From Podocnemis expansa (taxonomy: Eukaryota > Chordata > Testudines > Podocnemididae), in the NCBI GenBank assembly GCA_007922195.1, contig ML681981.1:14703771-14767770 (forward strand): a stretch of DNA of 64,000 bases, in the 5' to 3' direction. Below, one piece after another: positions 1-11,480 of this stretch (position 1 is the stretch's first letter; every line of letters begins with the position of its first letter). Under the pieces are notes generated by a model. It worked only from the letters and a program-made list of their open reading frames with translations, made no database searches and had not been told where the DNA came from. Made by a program: the position numbers and the translations under genes.

Positions 1-379
1 GTTAGTTATTATTCTGTGCTTGGATTACAGATGTGTAGTAAATTTTTTTGTGTGCTTATTCAAATACCACCCCGTACTTTTCCATTGAAGTCTTCTTGTC
101 ATGCAATAATAGCAATCTTTTAGAGCAGGATCTTTCTTATTTACAGCCTTCTACTAACATGTTGTAACATGTTAAGAGCAGCTTTCTCATCCATCCCCAC
201 TGCTAAAACTCTTGTTCAAGCTCTCAAATTCCACCTTAAAACTCTCCTTTGCCATTACACCTACAAAAATCTTGACAATGGTTAGGTGGTTGGTGTGCTG
301 AGACCACTGCTTACTATGCTGACCAATATTTTTTCAATGTTTTCCTTGTACTCCCTCATCTGTCTGTGTTTGTCCTTCT
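1..379. other. No gene or repeat recognised
   Basis: Mixed-composition, AT-leaning DNA with short ORFs only. I see no splice-flanked open frame, no terminal repeats and no family I recognise. Confidence 0.5.
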
Positions 380-500
380 GTTGATTCTTGTCTTACAGTT
401 AGAAAGTTAAGTTCTTTTTCTCTGTTTGTACAGCACCTAGCACAGTGGGGTCCTAATCCATGACTGGGCCCCTAGGCACTGTGGTAATACTATTACTTTT
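380..500 (+). repeat. L2/MIR-type LINE tail
   Basis: The stretch contains the run TTGTACAGCACCTAGCACAG followed by GGGGTCC and a CCTAGGCACT/GGTAATAC end. That order is typical of the 3' tails of L2/MIR-like repeats common in turtles and crocodilians. Reading direction is plus. The 5' part fades into unique sequence, so the left border is approximate. Family assignment is from memory of the tail motif, not from an alignment. Confidence 0.6.
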
Positions 501-824
501 AGTAAGCAGTTTGGCTCTCCCAGTTTCAAGTGCTGTTATGGTGGGTCTTTGTGTCCTTTTGAGTGTGATGTGTGATTTATCATCCAATCACTTAGATAAT
601 AAGGGCCAGAATACTAATAAAATGATAAGCATTTAAGTTCTTTAGTGAATCTATACAGCTGCTGTTGGTCTATGATGCGCCTGACTCCTGTTTATTCTAA
701 AGCTAAAGCAATATGCTGTCTTGGGAAGAAGCAGCTCAGTGGGAGAAGATTAATAGAGATGAACATTTTTCATTGTTACTTTCAGTCATGTGCAACAAAC
801 ACTTTAAAGCAGACTATAACAGAG

Positions 825-1955
825 TGTAGCAAGGAGATGCGGGCCCCCTCAGAGAGAGTACAGAAAAAACTGCAAGATGGCTGGGGGGCGGAGCCAGGCA
901 GGGCGTGTCAGTCAGCCTGGAAGTGGAGGGGCGGGACAGGAAGTATAAAAGGGGAGACAGGCAGCTCAGTTCAGGCCAGGGTGGTGGAGGGGAAGGTTGC
1001 AGCTCTGCCTACTTCTGACCTGGCATGGCCTGGGGGAAGAGGTGGGTTCTGGTGTCTGGACCCAGGCCTGTCAGTCTGGCTAGGGCTGCTGGCAGCAACT
1101 GGGCCCCCCTACCCAAGCCCTGGGTCATCCCACACTGGCAGGAGAGACCACCTGGAGGGAGATTGATGAGGGGGCTGGAGTTGATGCTGGATGGGGAGCC
1201 TGAACCCCCAAACTACCTTGTGTGATCTTGAGGAGCTACCCCTGGCTGATGAGGACCCTGTGCCTCCACACCCTTCCTGTGACCTGGAAGAGCTACCCCT
1301 TGCCCAGGAGCTGGCCATGATCCCTGACCTGCCACCACCTGACAAAGTGGAGGGTTTTTACAATGTACCTCTGGGGAACTACCCTGAAGAGACTGACTAT
1401 GAGGTATGGCTGGAGTGGGGGGCCCAGGGTGGCTGAGGAGGGGGCAAAGCTCTCCCCTCCATGGGGAGTCTCTTCCCAGGGGCAGCATGTTGTGGCCAGG
1501 ACCCCACTGACCCCTGCACTGAAGCCTCTGGTGCCCTGAGGTCAGTGTGTTGCAGTGTGGACCCCACTGACCTGGGCCCCACAGCCCTGGCCCCCCTTTG
1601 GGGACCTGAGTTGGGAAACAGTGGAGTGGGATGACCCCACACCTCTGCTGATCCCTTCCCCTAGTGAAAGCCCTCTCATGACTTGTGACCTTTGCTGTGA
1701 TACGGGTGACCTGTAGAACCCCAGAGACATTGTCTTTGACTTTGTTGGAGCCTGACCAAGGGGCTAAAGACTTGGAGCCCCACCCTACACCGGGCTGGGC
1801 CGAGTCCCTTGCCCGGGGCAAGGGACTAAAGACTTGGTGGTCTTGCCTGAGTGGGGCTGGAGACCCTGATGGGCTGTCCCTCCCTGACCCAGGGGGAAAG
1901 GGCACCCTGTTACACAGAGACTTTGTACATTGTCTAGCTCACATGGGGCGGTAAT
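825..1955 (+). mobile_element. Probable solo LTR of an LTR retrotransposon
   Basis: A GC-rich block about 1.1 kb long sits in AT-rich DNA. It opens near TGTAGCAAGG and closes near ACATGGGGCGGTAATA. Its order suits an LTR: GC boxes (about 885-936), a TATA box (TATAAAAG, 944-951), a GC-rich leader, then repeated phrases (GACCCCACTGACC twice, GGGGCTAAAGACTTGG and GGGACTAAAGACTTGG). The end phrase closely resembles LTR ends I associate with turtle genomes. A short frame at 1191-1436 carries the peptide CDLEELPLA twice. This could be a repeat-derived chance frame or a fragment of an element protein. I could not find a convincing target duplication, so both borders are approximate and a truncated element with some internal sequence is possible. 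Confidence 0.5.
944..951 (+). promoter_or_regulatory. TATA box of the LTR
   Basis: TATAAAAG lies 8-60 bp downstream of GC-box-like words (GGGGCGGAGCC and GGGGCGGGA). This is the classic arrangement of a polymerase II core promoter in an LTR. Present activity is not implied. Confidence 0.5.
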
Positions 1956-1956
1956 A

Positions 1957-4900
1957 GGTATGACTGAAAACCTTGTCGCTGTTGCAGAGTATTTGTTCTG
2001 TTGGTGATTTGGTGGTGAGCAATTTCATTGACAAAATAATCTGTGCTCCAATGTCCTAATTCAAACCATTGAAGTCAATGGCAGGAAGAGAGACTCCCTG
2101 TCCATGGATGTCCCACTATACTTTTGCCATAGTTTGGCAAAACTTTTGTGTGAGAGAAAATATCTTAAACAGAAGGAAGGCTTAAAATTCAGTGTGATCA
2201 TCACTGGCCATTTTTTAAATGATTACAATGTGACTGGCTTCAATATCTTGGCAATCCAATAATCTTGGTTTTGTTTTTCTCATACATTAATGTGGTTTAG
2301 ATTATGATGCATGGCCAGATGTTGGTAATGCAGTCAAAATTAAATACTGTAGCAAAGACTTCAGCCATCAAATGAAGTAGCCTACTGTGATATCATTTTA
2401 GCCTGGGGTGTCACTGAACATAGCATACTTGAAATGAAAGTGAGATCACAGGGAAGAATTGTCCCTACAAATTGCTTGCATTGTCCTCTTCTTATGACTG
2501 GGTCTGTAAGGTCAGGCATGATTAACTGATGTGTCATTGCCTTTAGCTACAGCATTACAGTTGAGTCAGTTTGGTCAGTAAAATATGGGCCATTCTTTAA
2601 ATTTAAACATGCTAATTTTCTGTTTTCATCAGTAGCTTGCTTCAATGAACATGCCGATTGTGGCAAAGCAAGAAAAATCAATTTTTCTTCAGAATCCCTT
2701 TTGTTTCCTTACAGTGTCTTTAAGAATGCATGATTTTCTGACTGAGTTCCTTTATAAGATGAAAATTTTTATCATAAACTGGGATGAGTTGACAGGCAAT
2801 AGGCTGCAGTGATGTCACAACATCAAAGTCTCAGCTCATTTTGAAGAGCATCTCCTTTTTCAGGAGGATGAGAAATGGCAGAGGAGAAAGGAAAATGTAC
2901 AGCATCCCCATCTCTTTTAGACAGACCAGTTGTGCTCTCTCCAAGTAGCCACCTGTACCATGTGGAAAAATCTGTAGAGCACAAATGGGACTCTGCAGCC
3001 AACTTAAGTCAGCAGTAAGTTTTTTGCCCTGGTTGGCAGACATCACCCTCGTGTCAAGGGATCACCAGTGATGAACTTTGCCAGCCTTGGCAAACAACTC
3101 ATAGTTAAACCATATTGTCACTCTCTCCAGTAACACTTCTGGTTTTTGCAATAATTTATTACCCTTATTTTGGCCTGTCAACATCCAAAAAGCAGCCTCC
3201 TTGCCAAGAAGTTTTTATCTGGTACTCGCATCAAAGAGCATAATAACTGCACTGCTGTGCTTGCATCCTGGATGGGCCCTTTATTAAAGGAAAACTGAGT
3301 GGGTGCTATTAAAAATTCCCAGGGGAAGGATTTTAATATGCAAAGATTAATTACATTATCTAAATCCACCAAAAAGGGGAAGTGCTGATGGAGGATTTAG
3401 CAATGCTCCTTAATCAGGGGTGGCTTTTGGAGTAGATGAAGCAGACTCCCACCTAGGGCTGTGAGCAATAAGGAGGCCCCGCTCCAACTCAGTGTTCAGC
3501 TGGGAGGTCTCCTGCTTTCCCTACTGCAAAAGCAGTGTGTACCACAGTTGGCAGCTGGAGTACACTGAGCCATAGTAGACAGACAGCCTGGGAGGGGGCC
3601 ACAGAGGGTGACCACAAGGAGCTCAGGCTGCAGGAGGGAGTTGTGGGTGGGGGGGGCCCAAAGGAACTTCACCTAGGGCCCCAGATAGCTTAAGTCCTTA
3701 GTTACTGTGCTCTGACACAATGAAATTTAAAAAAAAAAAAAAAACCCAACAGTTCTGGGGGAAGAAAATGTGTACTTTTGCAACATTGAAGTAAAGGGAA
3801 ATACCAGACTTGTGACATGGAGAGGCTGGGATTTTTTTTGTGGTAAAGGAAGTTCCACCTACTTTCACAGTATTAAATTGGGCCCTGAGAAGTACGGCCT
3901 CTGTGGAAATAGATAGGTACAGACATTTTAAGCCAGGTTACATGCTATTTTGTTTTTACCCTTCCCTTTATGTGGATCTTAAACATTATTTAAGATAATT
4001 GGAAATAGATGTGCTATATTTTAAACATTTACATTTTTGCAGCCCTTTCCAGTCCTATGAATTCTGATTCATCTTTAGTTTCTTTCCATTCCAGTTACCC
4101 CCCCATCCTCTCTTTATTAGCTCTACATTTCCCATTCTATAATTCTAGTGTTACCACCAATGTTTGGTAAGCTCTTACTCAATTAAATGATTGTCCTTTT
4201 GTTACAAAAAACATTCAAAGAGCTTCAAAAATTAGAAGAAACATTAAAAATATCATTTTGTCCTGAATTGAAGGCAGATTGACAGCTGGAGACTGCACTA
4301 ACCATGGCCTCTCATCTTTATTTTTTAGTTGTCAGGATTCCTGGGAATCTGCTCCTTAGCTTGTTCGAGACCTCAGGCTGATAATCAGCAGGATTTCAAG
4401 TATGCTGAAAATGCATGGTACATTTCTTTTATTTTTTTCACTTTACAAATGGACATGTTAAGATTTTGCTTGGCATGTTGCTGTAACTCATGTTAGCTGG
4501 AAGCTTCTGCAGAATGGGTGGGAAATGATGGATAATGTAAATGGTTATTTTTAGTCATGCACACTAAAAATTGACTATTTTGAGAATATTTAAGAATGTT
4601 ACTCATAATTTTTTATTTAATATTTTAATAATTTTGTTATAAGACATGTGGAATTGAGATGGTGGAATCAAACCTGAGTAAGATGGTTCTGGTGGCAGTT
4701 GGGTTCAGATTATTATGAAGACTGATTATTTCCTGTGGTAGAATAGAATAACTAAATCTAAGTCTGGTTAGAAGATCTGGTGGTAGGAAAATCACAACTG
4801 GGCTCATCTTGCTTTTTCAATTTCAATTGCTGGCTTTCAGAAGACCTTAAATTGCAATATACATTTAAGCTTCATTTTAATCAACAAGTAGACTGATGTT

Positions 4901-4966
4901 GAGAGTGACAGGGACACGGTTCCCCAGGTCAGGGTGTGATGGACTCTTATCCCTGTGGCTCTCTTA
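1957..4966. other. Unique AT-rich DNA, with one decayed GC-rich insert
   Basis: Mostly unique-looking AT-rich sequence without splice-supported coding frames. A GC-richer block at about 3414-3690 (CAGGGGTGGC at the left, CACCTAGGGCCCC near the right) resembles the degraded hAT-like inserts found elsewhere in the window. I could not pair its ends. A short poly-A run follows at about 3728-3744. Confidence 0.4.
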
Positions 4967-6814
4967 GGCTATGTCTACACTACAGGGCTTGGTTAAGCTG
5001 GCCTAATGTCTACTTTAAATCAGCTTCAAATAGACCCTATTAAGCCAGCTTAGAGTGTCCATACTCAAAATGCCAGACTGCCCACATCCACACTAGCAGC
5101 TACTAAGTCATCCTAGGAGTGATGCAGGGTGAGTAGCTGGCCCACAGTGAATCACAGTAAAGTGCCCCTCTCTCCTGGCCACTCCTTTACTACAAGAATT
5201 AAGTGATCACACCCATCCAAACTGTGTGTGACAACAGGGAGCCCAGGGAGGTCAGGAAGCCTGATGTGCCCCAGCAATGTGACAGCACAGCACTCCACAC
5301 CCTCCCTGCATTGCCCAGACTCCTCCGGATCTGGACCAGCTGTAGCAAGGCAACTGGCAGCATGGGGGCAGACTGCAGCAGGCTGACCCTCTTCTCCATG
5401 GCAGCTGATGCAGACAGGGTGCCCTCCATGCACCCATGCATCTGGGCATGGGAAAGCAGCAGCATCTGGTGGCACCAGATCAGTCTCACCACCTGGGATG
5501 ATGACCACTGGCTGCAGAACCTGCAGATGAGAAAAAAACCTTCTTCCAGCTGCTGTCACCATCCCCAGCTGCCCATTCCTGCCCCCCACCTTCCACCTGT
5601 CTCCCCCTATCCCCAACAAAAAAGGATGGACTGCACACAATGATGGTGTGGATGTTTTTTATTTACAGGGGAGGAAGTGGTGGGAAGCTGAGGGGGTTGG
5701 GGGTTTGGAGGCAGTGGAGGGAGTGAGGGGGCAGGAGCAGTGAGCACACTTGACCAGCTGGAGGTGGTCTTCCACTGTCTCTTCCCCAGAAAAACACCCC
5801 CTCCTCTGCCTGGTTGGGGATGGGTGCCCCCCAGGAGTGGTGGGTATCAGGGTCTTCAGGACAGAAGCAATGAACAGGGGTTCCCCCAATAGGTGGTGTG
5901 GAGAGCAGGCTGACAGCACCTGTTGTCCCATGCCCACCTCCCCAGCTTCCTAGTCCCCTGTCCTTTGGGACAGCGACTCCTTAGGGTACACTGATGTGCT
6001 CTCCTGCACAGTGCATGCGGAGTGCCCAGGATGGTAAGCCCCAGGCAGCCCTGTCCTGGGTGTCTCTCCTGAGGCTATGTGCCAATGGTGTTGGGCGCAT
6101 GCTGCCTTGCCATGGCTGTCCCACCAGCAGTGCCCCCACCCCACATCCTGCCAGTCGCCACCATGCTCAACTCTGAGTCCCCTGCCACACAGTCCCTTGC
6201 TCCTGTGGGAGTGCCTCTGCCCCCCCATGACCCTACCTGTCCCTGGGCCATGCCCCCCTGCAGTCCTTGTCCCACCTGCCTGCCCCCCATGCCCTCAGGG
6301 AGAGAACACCCACTGACATGTGCAGCAGGAGCCTGGTGTGATGTCCCCTTGCCCAAGGCGCAGGGAGCTGCCTCCTGTGTCCCTGTGATGGTCTCTGGGG
6401 TGGCACTACCCAGGGCTGACACGGTGCCTTGGATCTCCTGATGGGGCCCGCCTCCTGGCATGCCTGGCTCAGCCCTTGGCCATGCCTGCCACACAGCAAG
6501 AATTCTGGCTGTGGAGCGGGGTGGGCAGGGCTTTATTCTGCCCTGACATTGACCAGTGTAGGCAATTCCTGGTTACAAGGAAGGTTTCCCATGGCCAGGA
6601 GGCCAATTAAGTCAACTTAAGCCTAATGCCAGTGGGAAGGCTTAAGTTGACTTAATAAAGTAGACTTAAAAATTATGTTGATTTAATCAGTGAGTTAAGT
6701 TGACCTAAATAAGGGCTTAAGTTGACTTAATGAACTCCAAATGTGGCCAGGGCTTTGCTTAAGTTGACTTAAACCCTCCTTAAACTGACTTAAACTTCTA
6801 GTGTAGCCATACCC
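4967..6814. mobile_element. Large non-autonomous DNA transposon, TCTACAC-ended
   Basis: The left end reads GGCTATGTCTACACT and the right end is its imperfect inverse (TAGTGTAGCCATACC). Inside the right terminus (6600-6800) the words AAGTTGACTTAA and close variants recur about seven times. Sparser variants (TTTAAATCAGC, TTAAGCCAGC) follow the left end. The interior (about 5150-6540) is GC-rich with many chance ORFs, none of which I recognise as a transposase. Inverted ends and subterminal repeats suit a PIF/Harbinger-like or similar cut-and-paste family, but the 3-bp target duplication is not clear here. At about 1.85 kb it is much longer than its relatives at 7.9, 9.4, 48.6 and 49.4 kb, so the interior may be captured DNA. 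Confidence 0.6.
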
Positions 6815-7039
6815 TCATTGTGCCCAGTGTGGGGCACAGGGGCCAGAATGATGCTTGTCACCCCTGGTGGGAGCTCTTGGCCTCCAGCAGGCCTGTGCTG
6901 GGCTTGGCATAGCCATTGTGTCCTAGCTGCCTATGACAGTGGGGGTGGCTCCTCTGAGGAGGGCCAGGTTGGTGTCCTGCCCCTGCCCCCCCCCAGCCTA
7001 GTGCACAGGGACATGGCCTTCTCTTGGTATGCCACTGCA

Positions 7040-7505
7040 CAAGAATGATTAAATGGTTAGAAAACATGACATATAGTGAGATCATCCAGGAGCTCAATCT
7101 ATTTAGCTTACCAGAGAGAATGTTAAGGGGTGGCTTGATGACAGACCAAGTACCTACTATACAAGGGAAACAATCATTTAATAATGATCTCTTCAGTTTA
7201 CCAGAGAAAGGAATAACAAGATCCAATGGCTTGAAGCTGAAGTCAGACAAATTCAGATCAAAATTGAGTGTATGTGTTTAACATTTAGGCTAATTAACCC
7301 CTGGAATAATTTAGCAGGGGTTATGGTGGATTTTCTTTGCCTGGCAATTTGAAAATCAAGACTAAATTTATTTTTTTTCTTTTTGTTTTTTTTAAGATAT
7401 GCTCTAGTTCAAAAGAAATGGGAGGGGGAACAGTTCTGTCACTTGTGTGTTTATAGGCAGTCAGACTAGATGATCATAATGGCCCCTTCAGGCCTTGGAA
7501 TATGA
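7040..7505 (+). mobile_element. CR1 LINE 3' end (truncated)
   Basis: The 3' part of a CR1-type non-LTR retrotransposon. A decayed frame at 7024-7281 keeps the C-terminal reverse-transcriptase ORF signature: a LFSLPE repeat, then TRSNGLKLKSDKFRSKLSV. The untranslated tail includes GGCAGTCAGACTAGATGATC and ends in GGCCTTGGAATATGAAAC, the characteristic CR1 tail of turtles and related reptiles. The element is 5'-truncated, as most CR1 copies are, and carries stops. It lies just right of the 4967-6814 transposon. Confidence 0.85.
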
Positions 7506-7914
7506 AACGTATTTTTGATAAGATCCTGGTATTACATGCATGTATGTACATGTGTAACTTCAGTTACCTGAGTAGGCCATCAGCAATTCTTGCAGGAACT
7601 GATCATCTTACATAGAAGTCAAAGGACGTGCTCATGAATGTTTGTGAGATCAAGTCCTAAAAAGAAGAGGTTTAAGAAGAACTGGTTGAAGAAATTACTG
7701 CAGTTGAGCTGTATCTTACACAGGCATTATAATATAATTAAAAGCAGCATCCCTGTGAAAGGACTAGCATCTCAACATGCTCCCCAATCTTGTTTGCATG
7801 ACTACAAACTTAGCAGTGCACTTACTAGTCAAAATTTAGAACTGAATTTATACATATGGTACCTGGGTTCAATCCTGAAGTTCTTATTCAGGCCACACTC
7901 TGGCAAGTCACCTA

Positions 7915-8261
7915 GGCTGTGTTCACACAGCACTCTTATTTCAAAACAGAGGTTGTTTTGAAATACAAAATACCCTGTTCACAAGACACACGGTTGTTTC
8001 GAAACAACGGCGTAGTTTCAAAACAACTTAAACCCCATTTAGGGGTGAAACAATGCAGTCTGAACATGTTGTTTCGAAACAACAGTGACTTGTTTCAAAA
8101 TAACTGATACCTGAAACTGCTATTTCGCTTTGAGCTTTTTCCTTAATTCGAATTAACAAACTGTTAATTCAAATTAAGTTATTTCAAAATAAGGCATTAT
8201 TTCGATACAAGTTGTTTCGACACAACTTGTATCGAAATAATGCCTGTGTGTGAACACAGCT
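7915..8261. mobile_element. MITE with TTTCGAAA-type subterminal repeats
   Basis: A 347-bp element. The ends GGCTGTGTTCACAC and GTGTGAACACAGCT are inverted, and it is flanked by the 3-bp duplication CTA (7912-7914 and 8262-8264). The interior is tiled with self-complementary words such as TTTCGAAAC, TTTCAAAAT and TTCGAATTAA. It has no coding capacity. The 3-bp duplication points to a PIF/Harbinger-like transposase acting in trans, which is an inference. Confidence 0.75.
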
Positions 8262-8264
8262 CTA

Positions 8265-9171
8265 TTGACTTTAGAGGAAGGTTTGTCAGAGTCAGGATTT
8301 GGTCCTCTTGCATTACACACAGGTATTTAATTAATTCAAATGACAGAGTTGTAAATTGGAATTACCCAGCTTGCCCCTCCCCCCCGCCAACATTTAAAGT
8401 ATCATTGGATGAATCTGTTATTCTTGGACATGAGTGGCAATATTTTTAGAAGGGCTGGGAAAAAGAAAGGGTTTAAATGCACATCCTACAGTGGGGATTT
8501 TTTGGTTTTTATGTTGGCATGAAAACTAAGGCCTCTGATAAACATTTGGAATGTGCTCGGAGGCCTTTGGAATTTGTGGTTCTACAGGCTAGAACTTGTG
8601 TTTTATGCTTTATCATTTCCTTTATCATAAACCTGAAACCAGAAGAACAAATAGTTCTTACCTGATACTGAGTTTTTCAGAGGACATCAGTGTGGTTATT
8701 TTAGAATCTATAGATCTTTTCAAAGATATCAGTTCAGATAGTTCGCCTCAAGCCTACTGATGGCAATTCTGGGGCCCAAGACAGTCAATGCCCCACCCAG
8801 AAAGGGATGGCTGAGGTCCAAGTAGGCTTCTACCAGAAGCTTTTGCTTATTTATGATGTGCAACACAGATTCAGTTTTTTGGGTCACTTGGACTCCCTGG
8901 GCCATTACTGATGAGGCTGGGGGAGTTGAGTAGCAGATACATCATGTCAATGTGCCAGGAATCCAACATGGCACATAATAAATAAGCTTGGCTCAGGGGA
9001 GGGGTGAAGAGCATGAGTGATGGAGGCCTTGAGGGGAAGAGGTTGTGTGAAGAAGAGGAGGTTACTATCTATTCCCCTATCCTTCTAGGCCCTTTTAAAT
9101 CACCAGGCCCTAGAGAAATTGCTCTTTGCCCTCCACCTGTTGGCAGGCCTGGTTCACCCTCTTTCTCTCCT
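8265..9171. other. No gene recognised
   Basis: Unique-looking sequence with only short frames. I see nothing I can assign. Confidence 0.4.
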
Positions 9172-10002
9172 GGGGTATATCTACACTGGAGGCTCTGTTA
9201 AGTTGACTTAATGAGGTCAACTTTAAGTTGACTTGAGGTCAACCTTATTGAGTGGACTTAGAGATAACATATTGAAAACTCACGTTGACTGCCTGCATCC
9301 ACACTGGCAGGTACTAGGCCAACCCTTCGTAGTGGCCAGAAACTCTAGAAGGGGGCCTGGAGACCAGTTAGGGGGTGTGTCTACACTATAAAAGCAAAGT
9401 CGATGTTATTAAGTCAACTTAATAAAGTCTACTTAAAGTTGACTTTAAGTAGACCTTATTAAGTTGGCTTAGTAAGGCTACACTACATTAAGTCGACTTT
9501 ATAAAGTTGACTTTAAATGGGTGCCCTGGCTTAATTCGACTTTATAAAGTCAACTTAGTGGCCCCTCTGCACTAAGTCGACTTTATTAAGTCGACTTAGT
9601 AACTTCACATTGCCTTAAGTCAACTTAATAAAGTAGACATAACTGTAAAGTCAACTTTATAAGCGGAAGTAATAAAGTCAACTTTACCTGATGCTAAAGT
9701 CAACTTTATTGCCCTGCACTTTAGACAGAGCTTTGTTTAAGTCGACTTAAGGACCCTTAAGTCAACTTAAACATACAGTGTAGACATACCCAGGTAGACT
9801 TAAGGGCTTTTCCCCATCTACATTGGCTTAAGTCAAAATAATGTCGACTTAAGTGCTAAGTCAACCTTAAGAGGTGGTGTTAAGTCGACTTAAAGAAGCA
9901 CTTAAGTCAACTGAATAAAAGCCTGGCGTGGCCAAGGGGGGGGGGTCTGTAGGTCAACTTAACCTTCCTTAAGTCGACCTAAGACTCTAGTGTAGACTTA
10001 CC
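9172..10002. mobile_element. Outer MITE with AAGTCGACTT-type repeats
   Basis: The ends GGGTATATCTACACT and TAGTGTAGACTTACC are inverted. The subterminal parts (about 9195-9260 and 9800-9985) are filled with AAGTTGACTTAA and AAGTCGACTTAA words. A second, related element occupies 9373-9791. A run of ten G residues lies at about 9939-9948. No clear target duplication was found for this outer copy, so its borders are approximate. Confidence 0.6.
9373..9791. mobile_element. Inner MITE nested in a related MITE
   Basis: The ends GGGTGTGTCTACACT and AGTGTAGACATACCC are flanked on both sides by AGG (9370-9372, 9792-9794), a 3-bp target duplication. The 419-bp body is almost wholly composed of AAGTCGACTT, AAGTTGACTT and TTATTAAGTCGAC words on both strands. 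The copy therefore has many alternative hairpins. It sits inside 9172-10002. Confidence 0.75.
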
Positions 10003-10479
10003 ATTGGAGTGTAAGGGAAAGACCACTTTAATCAGAAGAGAGACACATCAGGAAATTCCTTGCTCAGGCATCTCCTTTGCTCAGTATAAAGAGGGCTGTG
10101 CGATTTGCCAGCAGTTCCTCCTGTTTTGTCTATAAATAAGGTTGCCCAACATTCTCCATTCAAAGAACATGTTTTCAGTTGTTTATCCTTTGCAAAACTT
10201 CAGCTGTTTGGACTGAAATTTTCCACGGTGGGTGTCTAACTCAAGTTGGCTTTTTCTGAAAGTTCGAGCTAAGACAGTTCAGCCACATCCAATAATATGG
10301 TTAAAAATAAAATGGGTTGTTTTACCCATGATGAAAAAATTCTTATATGGTTTGGGTGAGAACCTTCAGGATCTCTGTGATTTAGAGCAGGGATTTGAAA
10401 TTTGGCAGAAATGTCAGGTGTCCCTGCTGTCACTCTTGCATGCAACATGGTGGAGAAAGAAGAAGCAATGTGACGCGCA

Positions 10480-10940
10480 TGGAGGGAGATGAGAAATGTT
10501 GTGGGGAGGAAAAGATATGCAAAGGTGTGGGGACAGAGATGGGGGCTTGTGGGAGAGGGAGACTAGGAACCTGGTGGAAGGGGGTTAGGAGAAGTAGCTA
10601 AGGGGGGAAGGGGGCAAAAAACTGGGTGGGATAGGAATGATGTGGAGGGAGAATGGCAAAAAGTAGTGATGGGGCTTATAGGATGGGAAGTAGGTACGGG
10701 CAGGAGCTGTAAAGAGGGAAGGTAAGAGTAGAGAGGAGGAAGAACATGGGCAGAAGCAAAGGTGGGGATGGAGCAGGAGCAGGGAGAAAGGTTCAGGAGC
10801 TGGGAAGATGATAATAAGAGGGCAGGACTATGGCAGGAGAGAAGTGGTTGTGGAGGATGGGCAAGGTTCATCTGAGGATTGCAGAAGGAAAGGGGATGGC
10901 TAGGAGCTGAGAAGAGGCATAGGAGCAAAAGGGGATGTGG
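10480..10940 (+). repeat. Purine-rich (GA/GGA) tract
   Basis: About 460 bp in which the plus strand is dominated by G and A (GGGAGAGGGAGACTAGG, GAGAGGAGGAAGAACATGGG and similar). No fixed repeat unit is visible. The minus strand is a long pyrimidine frame (10563-10928, open for 121 codons) that is a composition artefact. Confidence 0.55.
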
Positions 10941-11480
10941 AGTTAAAGGTCAGGTTGGTCACCCAAATGTGAAAATTAATGTCATTCTTAAGTGGGGCTG
11001 TAATGCTTTGGGGTTCTTCCAAATTTAAGCCTAGAAGCAAAATTTAAAGGTGTGTCTGATCTTTCTAATGGACTGGAGGAAAAAGTTCCAAACACCCTAA
11101 ATTTGGTTAAACAGACTCCATTTTGCATTTTAGAGCTTGATCATATTTCTTATGTATTCTTCTTGTCATTATTAATCCACTGTAATTACATCTACAAGAG
11201 TAACTTAACAGAAACAATAACTCTAGTTCCAAGTGGCTATAAAAATGTTGTTTTTATATTGAGAATTAAAGCTGGTCTCACTTCTTCATGTTAGTGCTTC
11301 TCATAAAGGGGGCACTCATTTGGTCAGAGTTTCTTCATTTTTGATAAAATCTTGTCTTTTATCAGAGTCTGATCTTAATGATGGAATGCACATGAAGACT
11401 ATGTTCAACAAAATAAAAAAAACGACAGTGAGCTTGTGTGGGGGGTTGAGTGTTGAGAAGTGATGAATGAATGCTCTGGC
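10930..11480. repeat. Unclassified interspersed repeat, copy 1
   Basis: Two blocks here match two blocks at 52130-52720 in the same order. Shared phrases include CTTTCTAATG, AATTTGGT.AAAC, TTTAGAGCTTGA followed by ATTTCTTATG.ATTC, and then GATCTTA.TGATG.AATGC and GAAGACT..GTTCAACAAA. The copies are clearly diverged. I cannot name the family. Order and spacing suggest an old LINE 3' region or an ancient SINE-like repeat. Confidence 0.55.

Noticed and set aside
1213..1905. 230-codon minus-strand open frame
   Set aside because: It overlaps a GC-rich LTR, lies antisense to its promoter order and has low-complexity, proline- and glycine-rich content. No domain is visible.
5152..6499. Several 90-160-codon frames on both strands
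   Set aside because: GC-rich interior of a non-autonomous transposon. I looked for Myb/SANT or DDE transposase motifs and found none.
7915..8261. CRISPR-like array of repeated short words
   Set aside because: The words are irregularly spaced, self-complementary and enclosed in transposon inverted ends in eukaryotic DNA. They are not repeats separated by unique spacers.
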